Of a stretch of DNA of 64,000 nt, positions 16,996 through 29,800 are shown in pieces (the first letter of the stretch is position 1; every line of letters begins with the position of its first letter). Made by a program: the position numbers and the translations under genes. The notes below the pieces were generated by a model. It was not told the DNA's origin. It saw only the letters and a program-made list of their open reading frames with translations, and made no database searches. This stretch comes from W-Chloroflexi-9 sp045863195. GTDB lineage: Bacteria > Chloroflexota > Dehalococcoidia > UBA2979. The DNA lies in assembly GCA_045863195.1 (NCBI GenBank), contig BTUI01000003.1, positions 1 through 64,000 of the forward strand. The letters run 5' to 3'.

Positions 16996-17636
16996 GCGGC
17001 GCTGCCCGTCCGCGCCTGCTGCTCCAGCACTGCACGCAGCAGGTCTTCGAGCGCGACGAGCTCCGGCCGGGCCTCGAGCGCGTGCTCCACGGCCCGCTCC
17101 GCGTCACGCCGGCTGTACTGCAGCCCGATCAGCGCCTCCACCGCATCCGCGCGTACGTCGCCCGCCACATCCTGGGCGGACGGTGGCGCCTCGGGGACGC
17201 CGTCGCGCAGCAGGGCCTCCAGCGTCAGCCGGCCGTTCAACTGCGCGACGATGGTCTGCGACAGCCGCTGGCCAATGCCGGGCAGTTGCTGGATCGCCTT
17301 CACGTCGCTCGCTTCGATCCAGCGGGCGATCTCGGAGACCGGGCGGGTGAGCGCGCGGACGGCCTTGGTGGGCCCCACGTCCGGGACTTCGATGAACTTG
17401 CGGAAGAATTCGCGCTCCGCGAGGTGCTGGAAGCCGACGAGGAGGGGCGCGGGCTGGCGCTCCGAGACGTGGTAGTAGGTGTAGATCGTCGTGTCATCCT
17501 CGCCGAGCACGGAGGCGATCCATTCGGCCGCGAAGGCGGGGATGCGCACCTCGTACGTCACGCCCTGCACGGCGACCCATGCGGTCGCCGTCTCGGCATT
17601 CCAGTGCGTCACGGTGCCGGTGAGTGCGGCGATCAT
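16992..17636 (-). CDS. ruvA: Holliday junction branch migration protein RuvA
   Basis: Tetrameric junction-binding subunit that loads RuvB. 214 residues: OB-fold domain 1 (starts MIAALTGTVTHWNAETATAW), the tandem helix-hairpin-helix domain (KFIEVPDVGPTKAVRAL and AIQQLPGIGQRLSQTIVAQL), a linker, and the small C-terminal domain (ADAVEALIGLQYSRRDAERAV) that contacts RuvB. Overlaps ruvC by four bases. ruvB is not in the window. Confidence 0.95.
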   Translation of the reverse strand: MIAALTGTVTHWNAETATAWVAVQGVTYEVRIPAFAAEWIASVLGEDDTTIYTYYHVSERQPAPLLVGFQHLAEREFFRKFIEVPDVGPTKAVRALTRPVSEIARWIEASDVKAIQQLPGIGQRLSQTIVAQLNGRLTLEALLRDGVPEAPPSAQDVAGDVRADAVEALIGLQYSRRDAERAVEHALEARPELVALEDLLRAVLEQQARTGSAA

Positions 17637-18151
17637 CGGGCGATCGCCTCTTCGAGCCGCGCGTCCGCGAGCCGGGTGAGCGCAATCGCGGCGGCGTCCG
17701 TCACGTCCAGCGGACCATCAATAGCCGTCACGCCGAGGTGGAGCAGCACCATCTGCTGCACCTGTTCCTTCGGCGCGCCACCCCACCCGACGACCGACTC
17801 CTTCACGGAGGTCGGCGCGTACTCGTACACCTCGAGGCCGGCGGCCGCGGCCGCGACCATCGCCGCGGCACGGGCCTCGCCGATCGCCATCGCGGAGCGG
17901 ACGTTCTCGGCGACGAACTGCTGCTCGATGGCGACCTCGGTCGGGCCGTACTCGGCGATGAGCGCGGTCACCAGGTCGTGGATGCGGTGGAGGCGCTGCG
18001 CGCGCGGCAGCGATGCGCGGGTGCGGAGGCAGCCGGAGTACACCAGCGTCCCACCGGAGCCACGGCCGTCCACGACGGCGTAGCCGGTCACGGCCAGGCC
18101 CGGGTCGATTCCGAGGACCCGCCGTGGGAGCGGCGGCGGTCGGTCGGACAT
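17633..18151 (-). CDS. ruvC: Holliday junction resolvase RuvC
   Basis: Dimeric endonuclease that cuts Holliday junctions. 172 residues from the ATG at 18151, which follows a purine-rich site (gagggggcgag). Catalytic acids are visible in LGIDPGLAVTGYAVVD, VAIEQQFVAENVRSAMAIG and the C-terminal IDGPLDVTDAAAIALTRL. In-frame upstream ATG codons exist, but they lie over the end of yebC and would add a non-homologous N-terminus. Confidence 0.95.
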   Translation of the reverse strand: MSDRPPPLPRRVLGIDPGLAVTGYAVVDGRGSGGTLVYSGCLRTRASLPRAQRLHRIHDLVTALIAEYGPTEVAIEQQFVAENVRSAMAIGEARAAAMVAAAAAGLEVYEYAPTSVKESVVGWGGAPKEQVQQMVLLHLGVTAIDGPLDVTDAAAIALTRLADARLEEAIAR

Positions 18152-18200
18152 CTCGCCCCCTCGGCGGGACATCCAACGGCGTCGGTCGGTGACGGGCGGG

Positions 18201-18953
18201 TTACCCCGCGATCGCCTCCAGCACCGCGTCGTCGAACTCCGCGTTCGAAAACACGCGCGACACATCGTCCAGTTCGTCCAGCCGCTCCAGGAGCCGCAGG
18301 ACGGACTCGGCGTCCTTCTCCGCGAGGTTGATCCGGTTGCGCGGGATCGGCGCGAGTTCCGCGCTTTCCACGGCGAGCCCCTGCGCCTCCAGGGCCTCCC
18401 GGACCTTGTGCAGGTCGGCCGGCTCCGTGATGACCTCCACGGATGCCTCGTCCGTGACGTCCACGTCCACCGCGCCGGCCTCGATCACCTGCAACTGCAC
18501 CTCGTCGAGGTCTTTCCCGGCGGCGTTGATGGTGATCACGCCGCGGTTGTCGAACTGCCAGGAGACCGCGCCGTTGTCGGCCATGGAGCCGCCGGCGCGG
18601 GAGAAGGCGAACCGGACCTCCGCCACGGTGCGGTTCCGGTTGTCGGTCACGGCATGCACGATGACCGCCGTCCCCCCCGGGCCGTACCCCTCGTAGGTGA
18701 TCTCCTCGAGGTTGGCGGCGTCGCCGCTGCCGGTCGCGCGCTCCACGGCGCGCTTGATGTTGTCGGCGGGCATGTTCGCCTGCTTCGCCTTCGCGATGGC
18801 GAGGCGCAGCCCGGCGTTCAGTTCCGGATCGGGGTCACCCTGCTTCGCCGCCATCGTGATGTCACGGGCGAGCTTGGTGAACATCTGACCCTTCTTGGCG
18901 TCAGTGGCGGCCTTCTTGTGCTTGATCGAGGCCCATTTGGAGTGACCGGACAA
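18201..18953 (-). CDS. yebC: YebC/PmpR family protein
   Basis: Member of the YebC family, long treated as a DNA-binding regulator and more recently linked to translation of difficult stretches. About 250 residues. It starts at a TTG (18953) whose product begins (M)SGHSKWASIKHKKAATDAKK, matching the family; the TTG has GGAGGT seven bases upstream. Further marks are DITMAAKQGDPDPELN, ANMPADNIKRA and YEGYGPGGTAVIVH. Location directly before ruvC-ruvA is the common bacterial arrangement. Confidence 0.93.
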   Translation of the reverse strand: MSGHSKWASIKHKKAATDAKKGQMFTKLARDITMAAKQGDPDPELNAGLRLAIAKAKQANMPADNIKRAVERATGSGDAANLEEITYEGYGPGGTAVIVHAVTDNRNRTVAEVRFAFSRAGGSMADNGAVSWQFDNRGVITINAAGKDLDEVQLQVIEAGAVDVDVTDEASVEVITEPADLHKVREALEAQGLAVESAELAPIPRNRINLAEKDAESVLRLLERLDELDDVSRVFSNAEFDDAVLEAIAG

Positions 18954-19098
18954 CCGTGCGACCTCCACCGTCAGGCAGTGCCCGGATCTGATCATCCGGA
19001 CGTGCAGTTCCGACAGTTCATACTACCAGTCTGTCAGGTTCGATGACACCGGGACGGTGCACCGGAGGGCCCGCCGCGTGGCCGCCGGGTCGGTCCGC

Positions 19099-19938
19099 TC
19101 AGACGGCGAGCAGGACGTTATCGATGAGCCGCGTGCCGCCGAACCGGACGGCCAGCGAGAGCAGGGCATCCCGCGTGACGGCACCCTCGCACTCCTGGAG
19201 GGAGCCCTGGTCCGCCAGCGACACGTAGTCGATGCGGGCGAGCGGCTGCGCCTCGATCTCCGCAACCACGAGGCGGCGCAGCGCCGAGGCGTCTCGCACG
19301 CCGTCGCCCCAGGCCCCCTCCGCCTTCCGCAGGCCGCGGGACAGCGCGAGCGCCTGCGTCCGCTCCTCCGGCGAGAGGTAGACGTTGCGCGAGGAGAGCG
19401 CGAGGCCGTCCGCCTCCCGGACCGTGGGACAACCGATGACCTCGATCGGGAAGAGGAGGTCGGCGGCCATCCGGCGCAGCACCATGAGTTGCTGGGCGTC
19501 CTTCTGGCCGAAGTAGGCGCGCTGCGGCTGGACGATGTTGAAGAGTTTGCTGACCACCGTGGTCACGCCGTCGAAGTGGCCGGGGCGCGCCGCGCCCTCC
19601 AGCACCGTCGAGAGCGGGCCAACGCTCACGGTCGCGGTGGCGCCCTCGGGGTAGATCTCCGGCACGGGCGGCAGGAGCACCAGCGCCACGCCCTCCGCCT
19701 CGCAGATCGCGAGGTCGCGCTCCTCGTCGCGCGGGTAGCGGTCGAAGTCGTCGTTCGGGCCGAACTGGGTGGGGTTCACGAAGATGCTGACGGCGACCGC
19801 GTCGCACTCCGCCTTCGCGCGGCGCATGAGGGATCGGTGCCCCTCGTGCAGGTACCCCATGGTCGGGACGAGGCCGAGCGCACCGCCGAGAGCGGCCCGA
19901 TGGGCGCGGAACTCCGCGACGGTGCGCGCGACGTGCAT
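19099..19938 (-). CDS. panC: Pantoate--beta-alanine ligase
   Basis: Last step of pantothenate synthesis, joining pantoate and beta-alanine with ATP. 279 residues. ATP-binding motifs are VPTMGYLHEGHRSLM (with the HxGH-like HEGH) and the later LSSRNVYLS (KMSKS-like loop). FVNPTQFGPNDDFDRYPR binds pantoate, and YFGQKDAQQL is also conserved. It follows panB with a gap of ten bases, so the two form an operon. Confidence 0.96.
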   Translation of the reverse strand: MHVARTVAEFRAHRAALGGALGLVPTMGYLHEGHRSLMRRAKAECDAVAVSIFVNPTQFGPNDDFDRYPRDEERDLAICEAEGVALVLLPPVPEIYPEGATATVSVGPLSTVLEGAARPGHFDGVTTVVSKLFNIVQPQRAYFGQKDAQQLMVLRRMAADLLFPIEVIGCPTVREADGLALSSRNVYLSPEERTQALALSRGLRKAEGAWGDGVRDASALRRLVVAEIEAQPLARIDYVSLADQGSLQECEGAVTRDALLSLAVRFGGTRLIDNVLLAV

Positions 19939-19948
19939 CCGCGAGGGG

Positions 19949-20872
19949 CTAGTCGGCAGAGGACGGCTGCGGCGCCGTCTCCACCTCGCGCAGCACCCGC
20001 TCCGCCTCGCTCATGTCCTCCTCGGCGGAGGGGGTCATGCGGCGGATCAGTTCCAGCGCGCGCTCGTCCATGTAGAAGGACTCTGCGGCGGTCGGGAACG
20101 CGCCGGACTCCACCTGCTCGCGGTAGGTGATGAGGGCGGTGCGGATCTGGTCACCGACCTCGGCGAACCGGCGCGCGTGCTTCGGCTTCAGGTCGTCGTA
20201 CAGGCCCAGGATGTCGTGCCACACCTGCACCTGGCCGGAGCAGAACGGCCCCGCGCCAATGCCGATGGTCGGCACCTTCACGCGCTGCGTGACCATGTGG
20301 GCGAGCGCCGTGGGCACGAGTTCGAGGACGATGGCGTACGCGCCCGCCTCGGCGAGCGCGACGGCGTCACCGATCAGGTGGACGGCGTCGCGGGGGGTCT
20401 TGCCCTGCACCTTGAAGCCGCCGAACTGGTTCACGGACTGTGGCGTGAGGCCAATGTGGCCCATGACGGGGATGCCCGCCTCGACCAGCTTGTGGACCGT
20501 CTCCGCGGAACGCTGGCCGCCCTCCAACTTCACGGAGGCGCAGCCGGTCTCCTTCATGATCCGGGTGGCGTTGCGCAGCGCCTGCTGCCAGCCCTCCTGG
20601 TAGGAGCCAAAGGGCATGTCGATCACGACGTGCGCGCGCTTCGCGCCGCGGACCACGGCGCGGCCGTGGTGGATCATGTCCTCCACGGTCACCGGGATCG
20701 TGGAGTCGTAGCCAAGCACCACCATCCCCAGCGTGTCACCGACGAGGATGAGGTCGATGCCGGACTGGTCGGCGAGCTTCGCGGTCGGGTAGTCGTAGGC
20801 CGTCACCATGGTGATCGGCTTGCCCTGCTCGCGCTTCGCCTGCAGGTCCAGGACTGTCACGGGCTTCGTCAT
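19949..20872 (-). CDS. panB: 3-methyl-2-oxobutanoate hydroxymethyltransferase
   Basis: First committed step of pantothenate synthesis, adding a hydroxymethyl group from methylene-tetrahydrofolate to alpha-ketoisovalerate. About 307 residues from the ATG at 20872, which has GGAGA upstream. Conserved blocks: MVTAYDYPTAKLADQSGIDL, LVGDTLGMVVLGYDST, DMPFGSYQ, VKLEGG, GHIGLTPQSVNQFGG and GIGAGPFCSGQVQVWHDILG. A TTG 30 bases further up is a possible alternative start. Confidence 0.95.
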   Translation of the reverse strand: MTKPVTVLDLQAKREQGKPITMVTAYDYPTAKLADQSGIDLILVGDTLGMVVLGYDSTIPVTVEDMIHHGRAVVRGAKRAHVVIDMPFGSYQEGWQQALRNATRIMKETGCASVKLEGGQRSAETVHKLVEAGIPVMGHIGLTPQSVNQFGGFKVQGKTPRDAVHLIGDAVALAEAGAYAIVLELVPTALAHMVTQRVKVPTIGIGAGPFCSGQVQVWHDILGLYDDLKPKHARRFAEVGDQIRTALITYREQVESGAFPTAAESFYMDERALELIRRMTPSAEEDMSEAERVLREVETAPQPSSAD

Positions 20873-21006
20873 GAGGGTCTCCGTCTCGGTCTCGAGATCC
20901 AAGCGGATTGGAGCGACGTCCCTACGGTCGGATCAGTGTCCTGCCTCGCCGCCGCGACGGGTCGACGGGCCTGTTAAGGCCGAGTATAGGAGCCATGGGA
21001 GGCGCG

Positions 21007-22017
21007 TCAACGAGAAACGGGCCGCGCGCGCCGACGCTTCTGGCGGGCATCACCAACCGCCGGGACCCCCGCGAGCGACGTCGCGAGGCGTACCCCGGCG
21101 AGGATCGCGCGCTCCAGCGCCCGCGTGGCCATCGCCTCGATCGCGTTGAGCGCGTCGTCAGCGACCTCCACCTCGCCGGTCGCGAGGGCAAAGATGGTGT
21201 CGCCATCGCCTCGCGTGTGGACGGGCCAGATGGTGCGGGCAAATCCGTCGTGCGCGACGGTCGCCATGCGGTTCACCTGCGTCTTCGTTAGCCGTGCGTT
21301 CGTCGCGACGACGGCGAGCGTGGTGTTCTGCCCGGCCTCCTCCGTGCGCCGCCGGCCGCGGCCCGTCCGCAGGATCGCATCGACGTCCTGCATCCCGCCT
21401 CGATCATCGCGAGGAGCGGCGACGACCTCGCCGGTGCGGGGGTCGCGGATCGAGCCGACGGCATTCACGGCCGCGAGCGCGGCGACGATCACCCCGGTGT
21501 CGAGGCGCTCGCTCGCGGTGCCCAGGCCGCCCTTCCACGTGCGCTCAGGGCCGCCCATCTTCGCGACGGTCGCCCCGGTACCGGCACCGACGCTCCCCTG
21601 TTCGACACGTCCGCCGGAGGCGCGGGCGGCGGCGCGACGTCCCGCCTCCGCGTCCGGCCAGGCGGGCTTGCCGACGGGCAGGTCGAAGAGGATGGCCGAC
21701 GGGACGATGGGGACGCAGAGGTCGCCCATCTTGAAGCCCACGCCACGCTCGGCGAGGTAGCGCATCACGCCGGTCGCCGCCTCCAGCCCGAACGCGGAGC
21801 CCCCCGCGAGCACCACCGCGTGCACCTCCTCCACCAGGTTACCGGGGCGCAGGAGGTCCGTCTCGCGGGTGCCGGGGGCGGCGCCGCGGACATCGACACC
21901 GCCGACGGTGTCGGGCGGGCAGAGGATGACGGTGCAGCCGGTCGCGGCGCGTCGGTCGGTCCACTGACCGACGCGGATGCCGGGGATATCGGTGAGGGCG
22001 TCGCGGAGGGCGGGCAC
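21007..22017 (-). CDS. P1 family peptidase (DmpA/NylC type)
   Basis: Ntn-hydrolase fold aminopeptidase-like protein of the P1/S58 family. 336 residues from a GTG. Family marks: LTDIPGIRVGQWTD at the start, CTVILCPPDTVGGVDVRGAAPGTRETDLL, VLAGGSAFGLEAATGVM, and the self-cleavage site QNTTLAVVATNA, where the Thr becomes the N-terminal nucleophile of the small chain. Members include D-aminopeptidases, beta-peptidyl aminopeptidases and nylon-oligomer hydrolases, and the substrate here is unknown. The C-terminus is unusually basic (QKRRRARPVSR). Confidence 0.85.
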   Translation of the reverse strand: MPALRDALTDIPGIRVGQWTDRRAATGCTVILCPPDTVGGVDVRGAAPGTRETDLLRPGNLVEEVHAVVLAGGSAFGLEAATGVMRYLAERGVGFKMGDLCVPIVPSAILFDLPVGKPAWPDAEAGRRAAARASGGRVEQGSVGAGTGATVAKMGGPERTWKGGLGTASERLDTGVIVAALAAVNAVGSIRDPRTGEVVAAPRDDRGGMQDVDAILRTGRGRRRTEEAGQNTTLAVVATNARLTKTQVNRMATVAHDGFARTIWPVHTRGDGDTIFALATGEVEVADDALNAIEAMATRALERAILAGVRLATSLAGVPAVGDARQKRRRARPVSR

Positions 22018-22029
22018 GGGCCCGGCGGG

Positions 22030-22947
22030 TTAGCCGGCGGCCTGGGTGGAGGTGGCGGAGTAGGAACCTCGCGCCGGGGCCAGTTCGTCCACGAACTGGG
22101 TGCAGCGGCGGAGGTACGGCTCCGGCGTCTGCGAGAAGGCGTTCCCGTGGCCCAGCAGGTCGCTGACGATCCAGACGCGCACGCGCGGGTCCATGGACGC
22201 AGCGGCGAGGTTGAGCGTGTGCGCCGGCGGCACCTGGTGGTCGCCCTCGTTGTGGATGAAGAGCACCGGCGTGGTCACGCGCTCAATGGCGCGGATCGGG
22301 CGGACGGCGTCCATGTCGGCGCGGAAGAGCCGCCGCGCGAGGAAGGAGGCGGCCCAGAACACCGGGGCCGGCGCGTGCCGGTACTCGGAGCGCATGTACT
22401 GGCGCATCGAGACGAAGGGAGAGTCGGCGACGATGCCCGCGACCTCGGTGCCGTGGGCGACCGCCTCGAGGGCGAGCGCGGCGCCAAAGCCGAAGCCGTG
22501 CAGGACGATGGGGGTGGAGCCGGTGCGGCGGCGGACGTAGGCGACGGCCGCCTGCACGTCGAGCCGCTCGTCGCGGCCGAGGGTGTCGCGCTTGCCGCCG
22601 GACTCGCCGTGCCCGCGCAGGTCGAAGGCGAAGACGGCGAGGCCTCGACGGACGTAGTCGCGCTGGAGGTACAGGAGGGAGCGGGCGCGCTCGGCGCGGT
22701 TCGCGCCGAGGTCATGCACCAGCACCACGGTGGCACGCGCGTTCGGCGCGTCGAGGAACCAGCCGCGGAGCGTCAGGCGGTCGGCGGTGAGGAACTGGAT
22801 CTCCTCGTAGCGGAGGCCCAGGTCAGCGGGCGTCCCCTGCACGCGCGTCCGGCGCGAGCGGGTGAACGAGTCGGCGAGGTAGACAGCGGCGATGCCCGCG
22901 GAGAGCAGCATGCCCGCCGCCACAGCCAGTCCCAGCCACAGGATCAT
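22030..22947 (-). CDS. Membrane-anchored alpha/beta hydrolase-fold protein lacking the nucleophile Ser
   Basis: 305 residues: one N-terminal span (about 3-25) and an alpha/beta hydrolase fold. Fold marks are VVLVHDLGANRAERA (oxyanion region), FDLRGHGESGG, the acid in HNEGDHQVPP and the His in LLGHGNAF. The nucleophile elbow, normally G-x-S-x-G, reads GFGFG at 151-155, so Gly153 stands where Ser should be. The codons are clear (ggc ttc ggc ttt ggc). Closest by layout to BAAT/serine-aminopeptidase-like lipases. It may be non-catalytic or use another residue. The ATG at 22947 places the span at the N-terminus. Confidence 0.8.
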   Translation of the reverse strand: MILWLGLAVAAGMLLSAGIAAVYLADSFTRSRRTRVQGTPADLGLRYEEIQFLTADRLTLRGWFLDAPNARATVVLVHDLGANRAERARSLLYLQRDYVRRGLAVFAFDLRGHGESGGKRDTLGRDERLDVQAAVAYVRRRTGSTPIVLHGFGFGAALALEAVAHGTEVAGIVADSPFVSMRQYMRSEYRHAPAPVFWAASFLARRLFRADMDAVRPIRAIERVTTPVLFIHNEGDHQVPPAHTLNLAAASMDPRVRVWIVSDLLGHGNAFSQTPEPYLRRCTQFVDELAPARGSYSATSTQAAG

Positions 22948-23063
22948 GTGGTGTTCGCTTCCCCCGCCCGCCGGGCAGCCGTTCGCCCGGTGAAGCGAGC
23001 TGAACCGTACCAACCGGAGCCGTCAGGAAGCAAGAGGTACGCCGTGATGACAACATGTGTCAG

Positions 23064-23918
23064 TTAGGTTTGCGCGACTTGCCCCCGAGGCGTGCGCGGC
23101 AGGCGCTGGCACCTCGGGCAGTGGTGGGTGCCCCGCCCGGCGACGCGCGACTTCACGATCGTCGTCCCGCAGCGCCCGCACGGCTGCCCCTCCCGGCGGA
23201 AGACGTGGACGCGAACGTGGTGCATCCCCTCCCCGCCGAGGCCGTCCCGGTAGTCACTGAAGGAGGAGCCACGGTCGCCCAGGGAAGCCTCCAGCGTCTC
23301 GAGCACGGCGGCGTGCAGCGCGCGCACCTTCGCCGTGGTGAGATCGCCGCCCGGCGTCTCGGGGTGGACGCGGGCGATCCACAGCGCCTCGTCCGCGTAG
23401 ATGTTGCCGACACCGGCCGCGACGCGCTGGTCGAGGAGGAGCGCCTTCACCGGCGCAGCCCGCCCTCGGAGCCGCGAACCCAGCCACGCCGGCGAGAAGG
23501 ACGCGCCGAGGGCGTCCGGGCCGGTGTGCGGCATCGCCTCGGCGGCGTCGTGGACCAGGTGCCACGTGCCGAACTTCCGCAGGTCGTTGAAGCGCAGCGT
23601 CGTCCCGTCGTCCAGGTCGATGCGAGCGCGCTCGAAGCGGTGGGGCGGCTGGGCGGCCGGGGCGATGTGGATCGAGCCGGTCATGCGGAGGTGCACCACC
23701 CAGGTCCGGCCGTCGCCGAGATGGATGAGGAGGTACTTGCCGTGGCGGCCGAGCGCGTCCACCCGCCGTCCGGCGAGTTCCCGTTCGAGGTCGCGCGGGG
23801 CGTGGGTGACGGCCAGGCGCTCCCCGCCGGGGTGGATGCGGACCCGCCGGAGCGTTCGGCCCACGAGGAGCGGGGCCAGGTCACGGCGGATCGTCTCGAC
23901 CTCGGGGAGTTCGGGCAC
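23064..23918 (-). CDS. mutM: Formamidopyrimidine-DNA glycosylase (Fpg)
   Basis: Base excision repair enzyme for 8-oxoguanine and formamidopyrimidines, with AP lyase activity. 284 residues. The N-terminus PELPEVETIRRDL gives the catalytic Pro and Glu. Lys of GRHGKYLLIHLGDG, the helix-two-turn-helix DQRVAAGVGNIYADEALW and the C-terminal zinc finger (CGRCGTTIVKSR then HHCPRCQ) are intact. It lies ten bases after polA on the same strand, an arrangement shared with many bacteria. Confidence 0.96.
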   Translation of the reverse strand: MPELPEVETIRRDLAPLLVGRTLRRVRIHPGGERLAVTHAPRDLERELAGRRVDALGRHGKYLLIHLGDGRTWVVHLRMTGSIHIAPAAQPPHRFERARIDLDDGTTLRFNDLRKFGTWHLVHDAAEAMPHTGPDALGASFSPAWLGSRLRGRAAPVKALLLDQRVAAGVGNIYADEALWIARVHPETPGGDLTTAKVRALHAAVLETLEASLGDRGSSFSDYRDGLGGEGMHHVRVHVFRREGQPCGRCGTTIVKSRVAGRGTHHCPRCQRLPRTPRGQVAQT

Positions 23919-23928
23919 GGGAGCGCCG

Positions 23929-26757
<2,829 letters not shown>

Positions 26758-26836
26758 GCGGCGAGTATAGCCGCCGTCCTCCGGCCGCCCGAGGCGTCAC
26801 GGCAGCGCCCGACGGCGCGGCCGCATCACACGTATC

Positions 26837-29800
26837 ATGCCGCGGATGCTGCGCTACCGTTCGCTGCCTCGGCTCGCGCTCCGGCGAATGTCGCGCAACT
26901 GGCGGCTGCTCCTCAGCGTGGTCGCCGGCACGCTGGTCGCGGCGGCGATCCTCTCCGCGACGGCGGTCTACGCCGACGCGATCCGCGACCTGGGGCTCCG
27001 CTACGCCCTCGGCCAGCGCGACCCGCGGTCGCTCGACCTCGTCGTCAGCCAGAGCAACATCCCCGTCTCGGCGGCGCGGAACGCGGACACGCGCGCCCGG
27101 CAGGACGCCGCCGTGGGCCGTGTCCTGGGCGATGCCGCCGGCGAGGTCGTGCGTCAGGGCACCACCGCGACGCTCTTCCCGAGCGCCCCGGGCACGCCAC
27201 CGGGCGCCGCACCCGACCGCCCACGCGCTAACCTGCTCTTCCGCACGGGCCTCGACGAGCACGTGGAGATCGTCGCCGGCGCGTACCCATCCGCGCCCGC
27301 GGGCGGCCCGATCGAGGTCCTCGTGGGGACGGCGACCGCGGAGGCTGCGGGGATCACGGTCGGGCAGGAGTTCGGCCTCACGCCGTTCTGGGACGCCTCC
27401 GCGCGCCCCGTGCGCGTGCGGGTCGCCGGCATCGCCCGGGAACGCGAACCGGCCGGCCGGTACTGGGGCGCCTCCACCGTGCGGCTCGACGCCTCCAGCC
27501 CCAACTGGGTCACCTACCGGCTGTTCGTGCCGGAGCAGACGTTCTTCGGCGCGCTGGTCGCCGCGCTGCCCACGGTCAGCGCGGACTACCGCACGCAGTA
27601 CCTCGTGCGTCTCGACGAACTGAACGCGCGCCGGGCGCTGGAGGTCGCGTTCGGGCTGGCATCGCTCACGCGCGTCCTCAACGCCGTCGACGACCGCGTG
27701 ACAGTCGAGAGCGGGCTGGAGCCGGTGCTGCGGACGTTCGACGAGAAGTTGTTCTTCACGCGCATCCCGCTGCTCGTCCTGCTCCTGCAGGTCGGCGGCA
27801 TCGTCGCGTACTACCTCGTGATGGTGTCGACGATGCTGATCGAGCGGCAGGCCGCGGAGATCGCGACGATGCGCAGCCGCGGCGCGACGACCCCGCAGCT
27901 GCTCGCGATGTACGGCGTGGAGGGCGCGGCGCTGGCGCTGCTGGCGACGCTGGCCGGGCCGCCGCTCGCCGGGCTGATCATCGGCGCGCTCGGGCCGACA
28001 CCCGCGTTCAGCGCCCTCTCCGGCGGCGGCGCGCTGGAGGTGCATATCGGCACCGCCGCCTACGTCCTCGCGGTTGCCGGCGCCGTGCTGGCGTTCCTGT
28101 CGTTGATGGTGCCCGCGTGGTTCGCCACGCGGGACACGGTGGTGGAATTCAAACGCGGCGTGGCGCGGCCGAAGCCGGTGCCGCTCATCCTCCGCTACTA
28201 CATGGACGTGGTGTTCGTCCTCGTCGTTGCCGCGGTGTTCTGGCGGCTGTCGCAGCAGGACGGCCTGGTCTCCGAGTCGATCTTCGGCGAGGCGCAGGTG
28301 GACCCGTTCCTCCTGGCCACGCCGGCGGTGTTCATGCTCACGGTGGGGATCGTCTTCCTGCGGCTGTTCCCGGTCGTCCTCCGTGGCATCGCGTGGGTAC
28401 TCGGCTGGACGAGGAGCGTGGCGATCCTCGCGGGGATGCGGTCGCTCGTCCGCAACCCCACGCACTACACGCGCCTGGTGCTGCTCCTGATGTTCGCCAC
28501 GGGCGTGGGCATGTTCGGGGCGACCTTCTCCGCGACGCTCAGCCGCTCCTACGACGACCGCGCCCTCTACGTCTCCGGCGCCGATGTCCGCGCGACCGGC
28601 CTCGTCGCGCCTGCGTTCCAGGGCGACGCCGCGGTGCGCGAGGCGATCGAGGCCGTTCCGGCGGAGGCGACCTCGCCCGTCGTCCGCGCGACCGGGTTCG
28701 GCTACCTCGGACGGGAGACGGTCGACCTCCAGTTCCTCGGCGTCGACCCGGCGACCTTCGGCGCGGTCGCCTACTTCCGCGACGACTTCGCGCCGGAGCC
28801 GCTGGCCGCGATCCTCGAGGGCGTCGGCGGCGACGGCGCCGTCGAGGGCGCACGAGGCGCGGTCCTGCCCCCGGATGCGGCCCAGGTGGGCATCTGGGCG
28901 CGCTTCCCGGACATTCGCGGCCGTGTCTCCCTGGGCGTGTCGCTGCGCGACGCGACGGGCCGCGTCTCCCATCGTGCGCTCGGCACCACGAGGCCTGACC
29001 ACATCGCGACGGAGACATGGACGCTCTTCGCCGCCGACCTGGCGACGCCGCGCACCCGGAACGGTGCCGTCTCCAACGAGCCCGCGCTGGTGGCGCCCGT
29101 GGAACTGCTCGGCGTGTGGTTCATCCCCGCCGGCCGGATCGCCTCGCAGCGCGGCGTGGTGCTGTTCGGCCCCGCGGTCACCACCGCCTCGCCGCTCACG
29201 GACGCGACCGAGGTGGGTGGCCTCGCGGAGCGCACCGCCGCATGGCCGGACGCACGGCTCGTCCACGACTTCACGCAGCCGGGCTTCGACGTGGTGCGAA
29301 ACCTCACGCAGGTGGCGGTGCAGGATCAGACGCGCGTGGCGACCGAGGGGCCGCCCGGCATCGCCTCGTCGCTGCGGTTCGAGTGGGTGGACACGGCGGG
29401 CGCGCCGACCTTCCGCGGGCTGGCGGCGGCGTACGCCGCCCCGCCGGTGCCGGTGTACCTCAGCCGCCGCGAGGCGGAGCGGCTCGGCGTGCAGCCCGGT
29501 GGCGTCTTCCGCGCCTCGCTCTCCGGCCGCTACATCGACCTCCAGTTCGCCGGCGCGGTCGACTACTTCCCGACGTTCGACCCGAACGGGCGCGGCGGGA
29601 TCGCGGTTGCCGACGCCAGCCGTCTGGTCGCGGCGGTGAACGCGAGCCTTCCCGACCGCTGGCTGCTCACGAACGAGGCCTGGTTCGCCTCGGACGAGCC
29701 GGGGGCGACGGCGGCGGCGCTGGAGCCGCTCCAGCCGCGCGAGGTGGTGCAGCGCGCGGCGGTACAGGCGACGCAGCAGGAAGATCCGCTCGTCGCGGCG

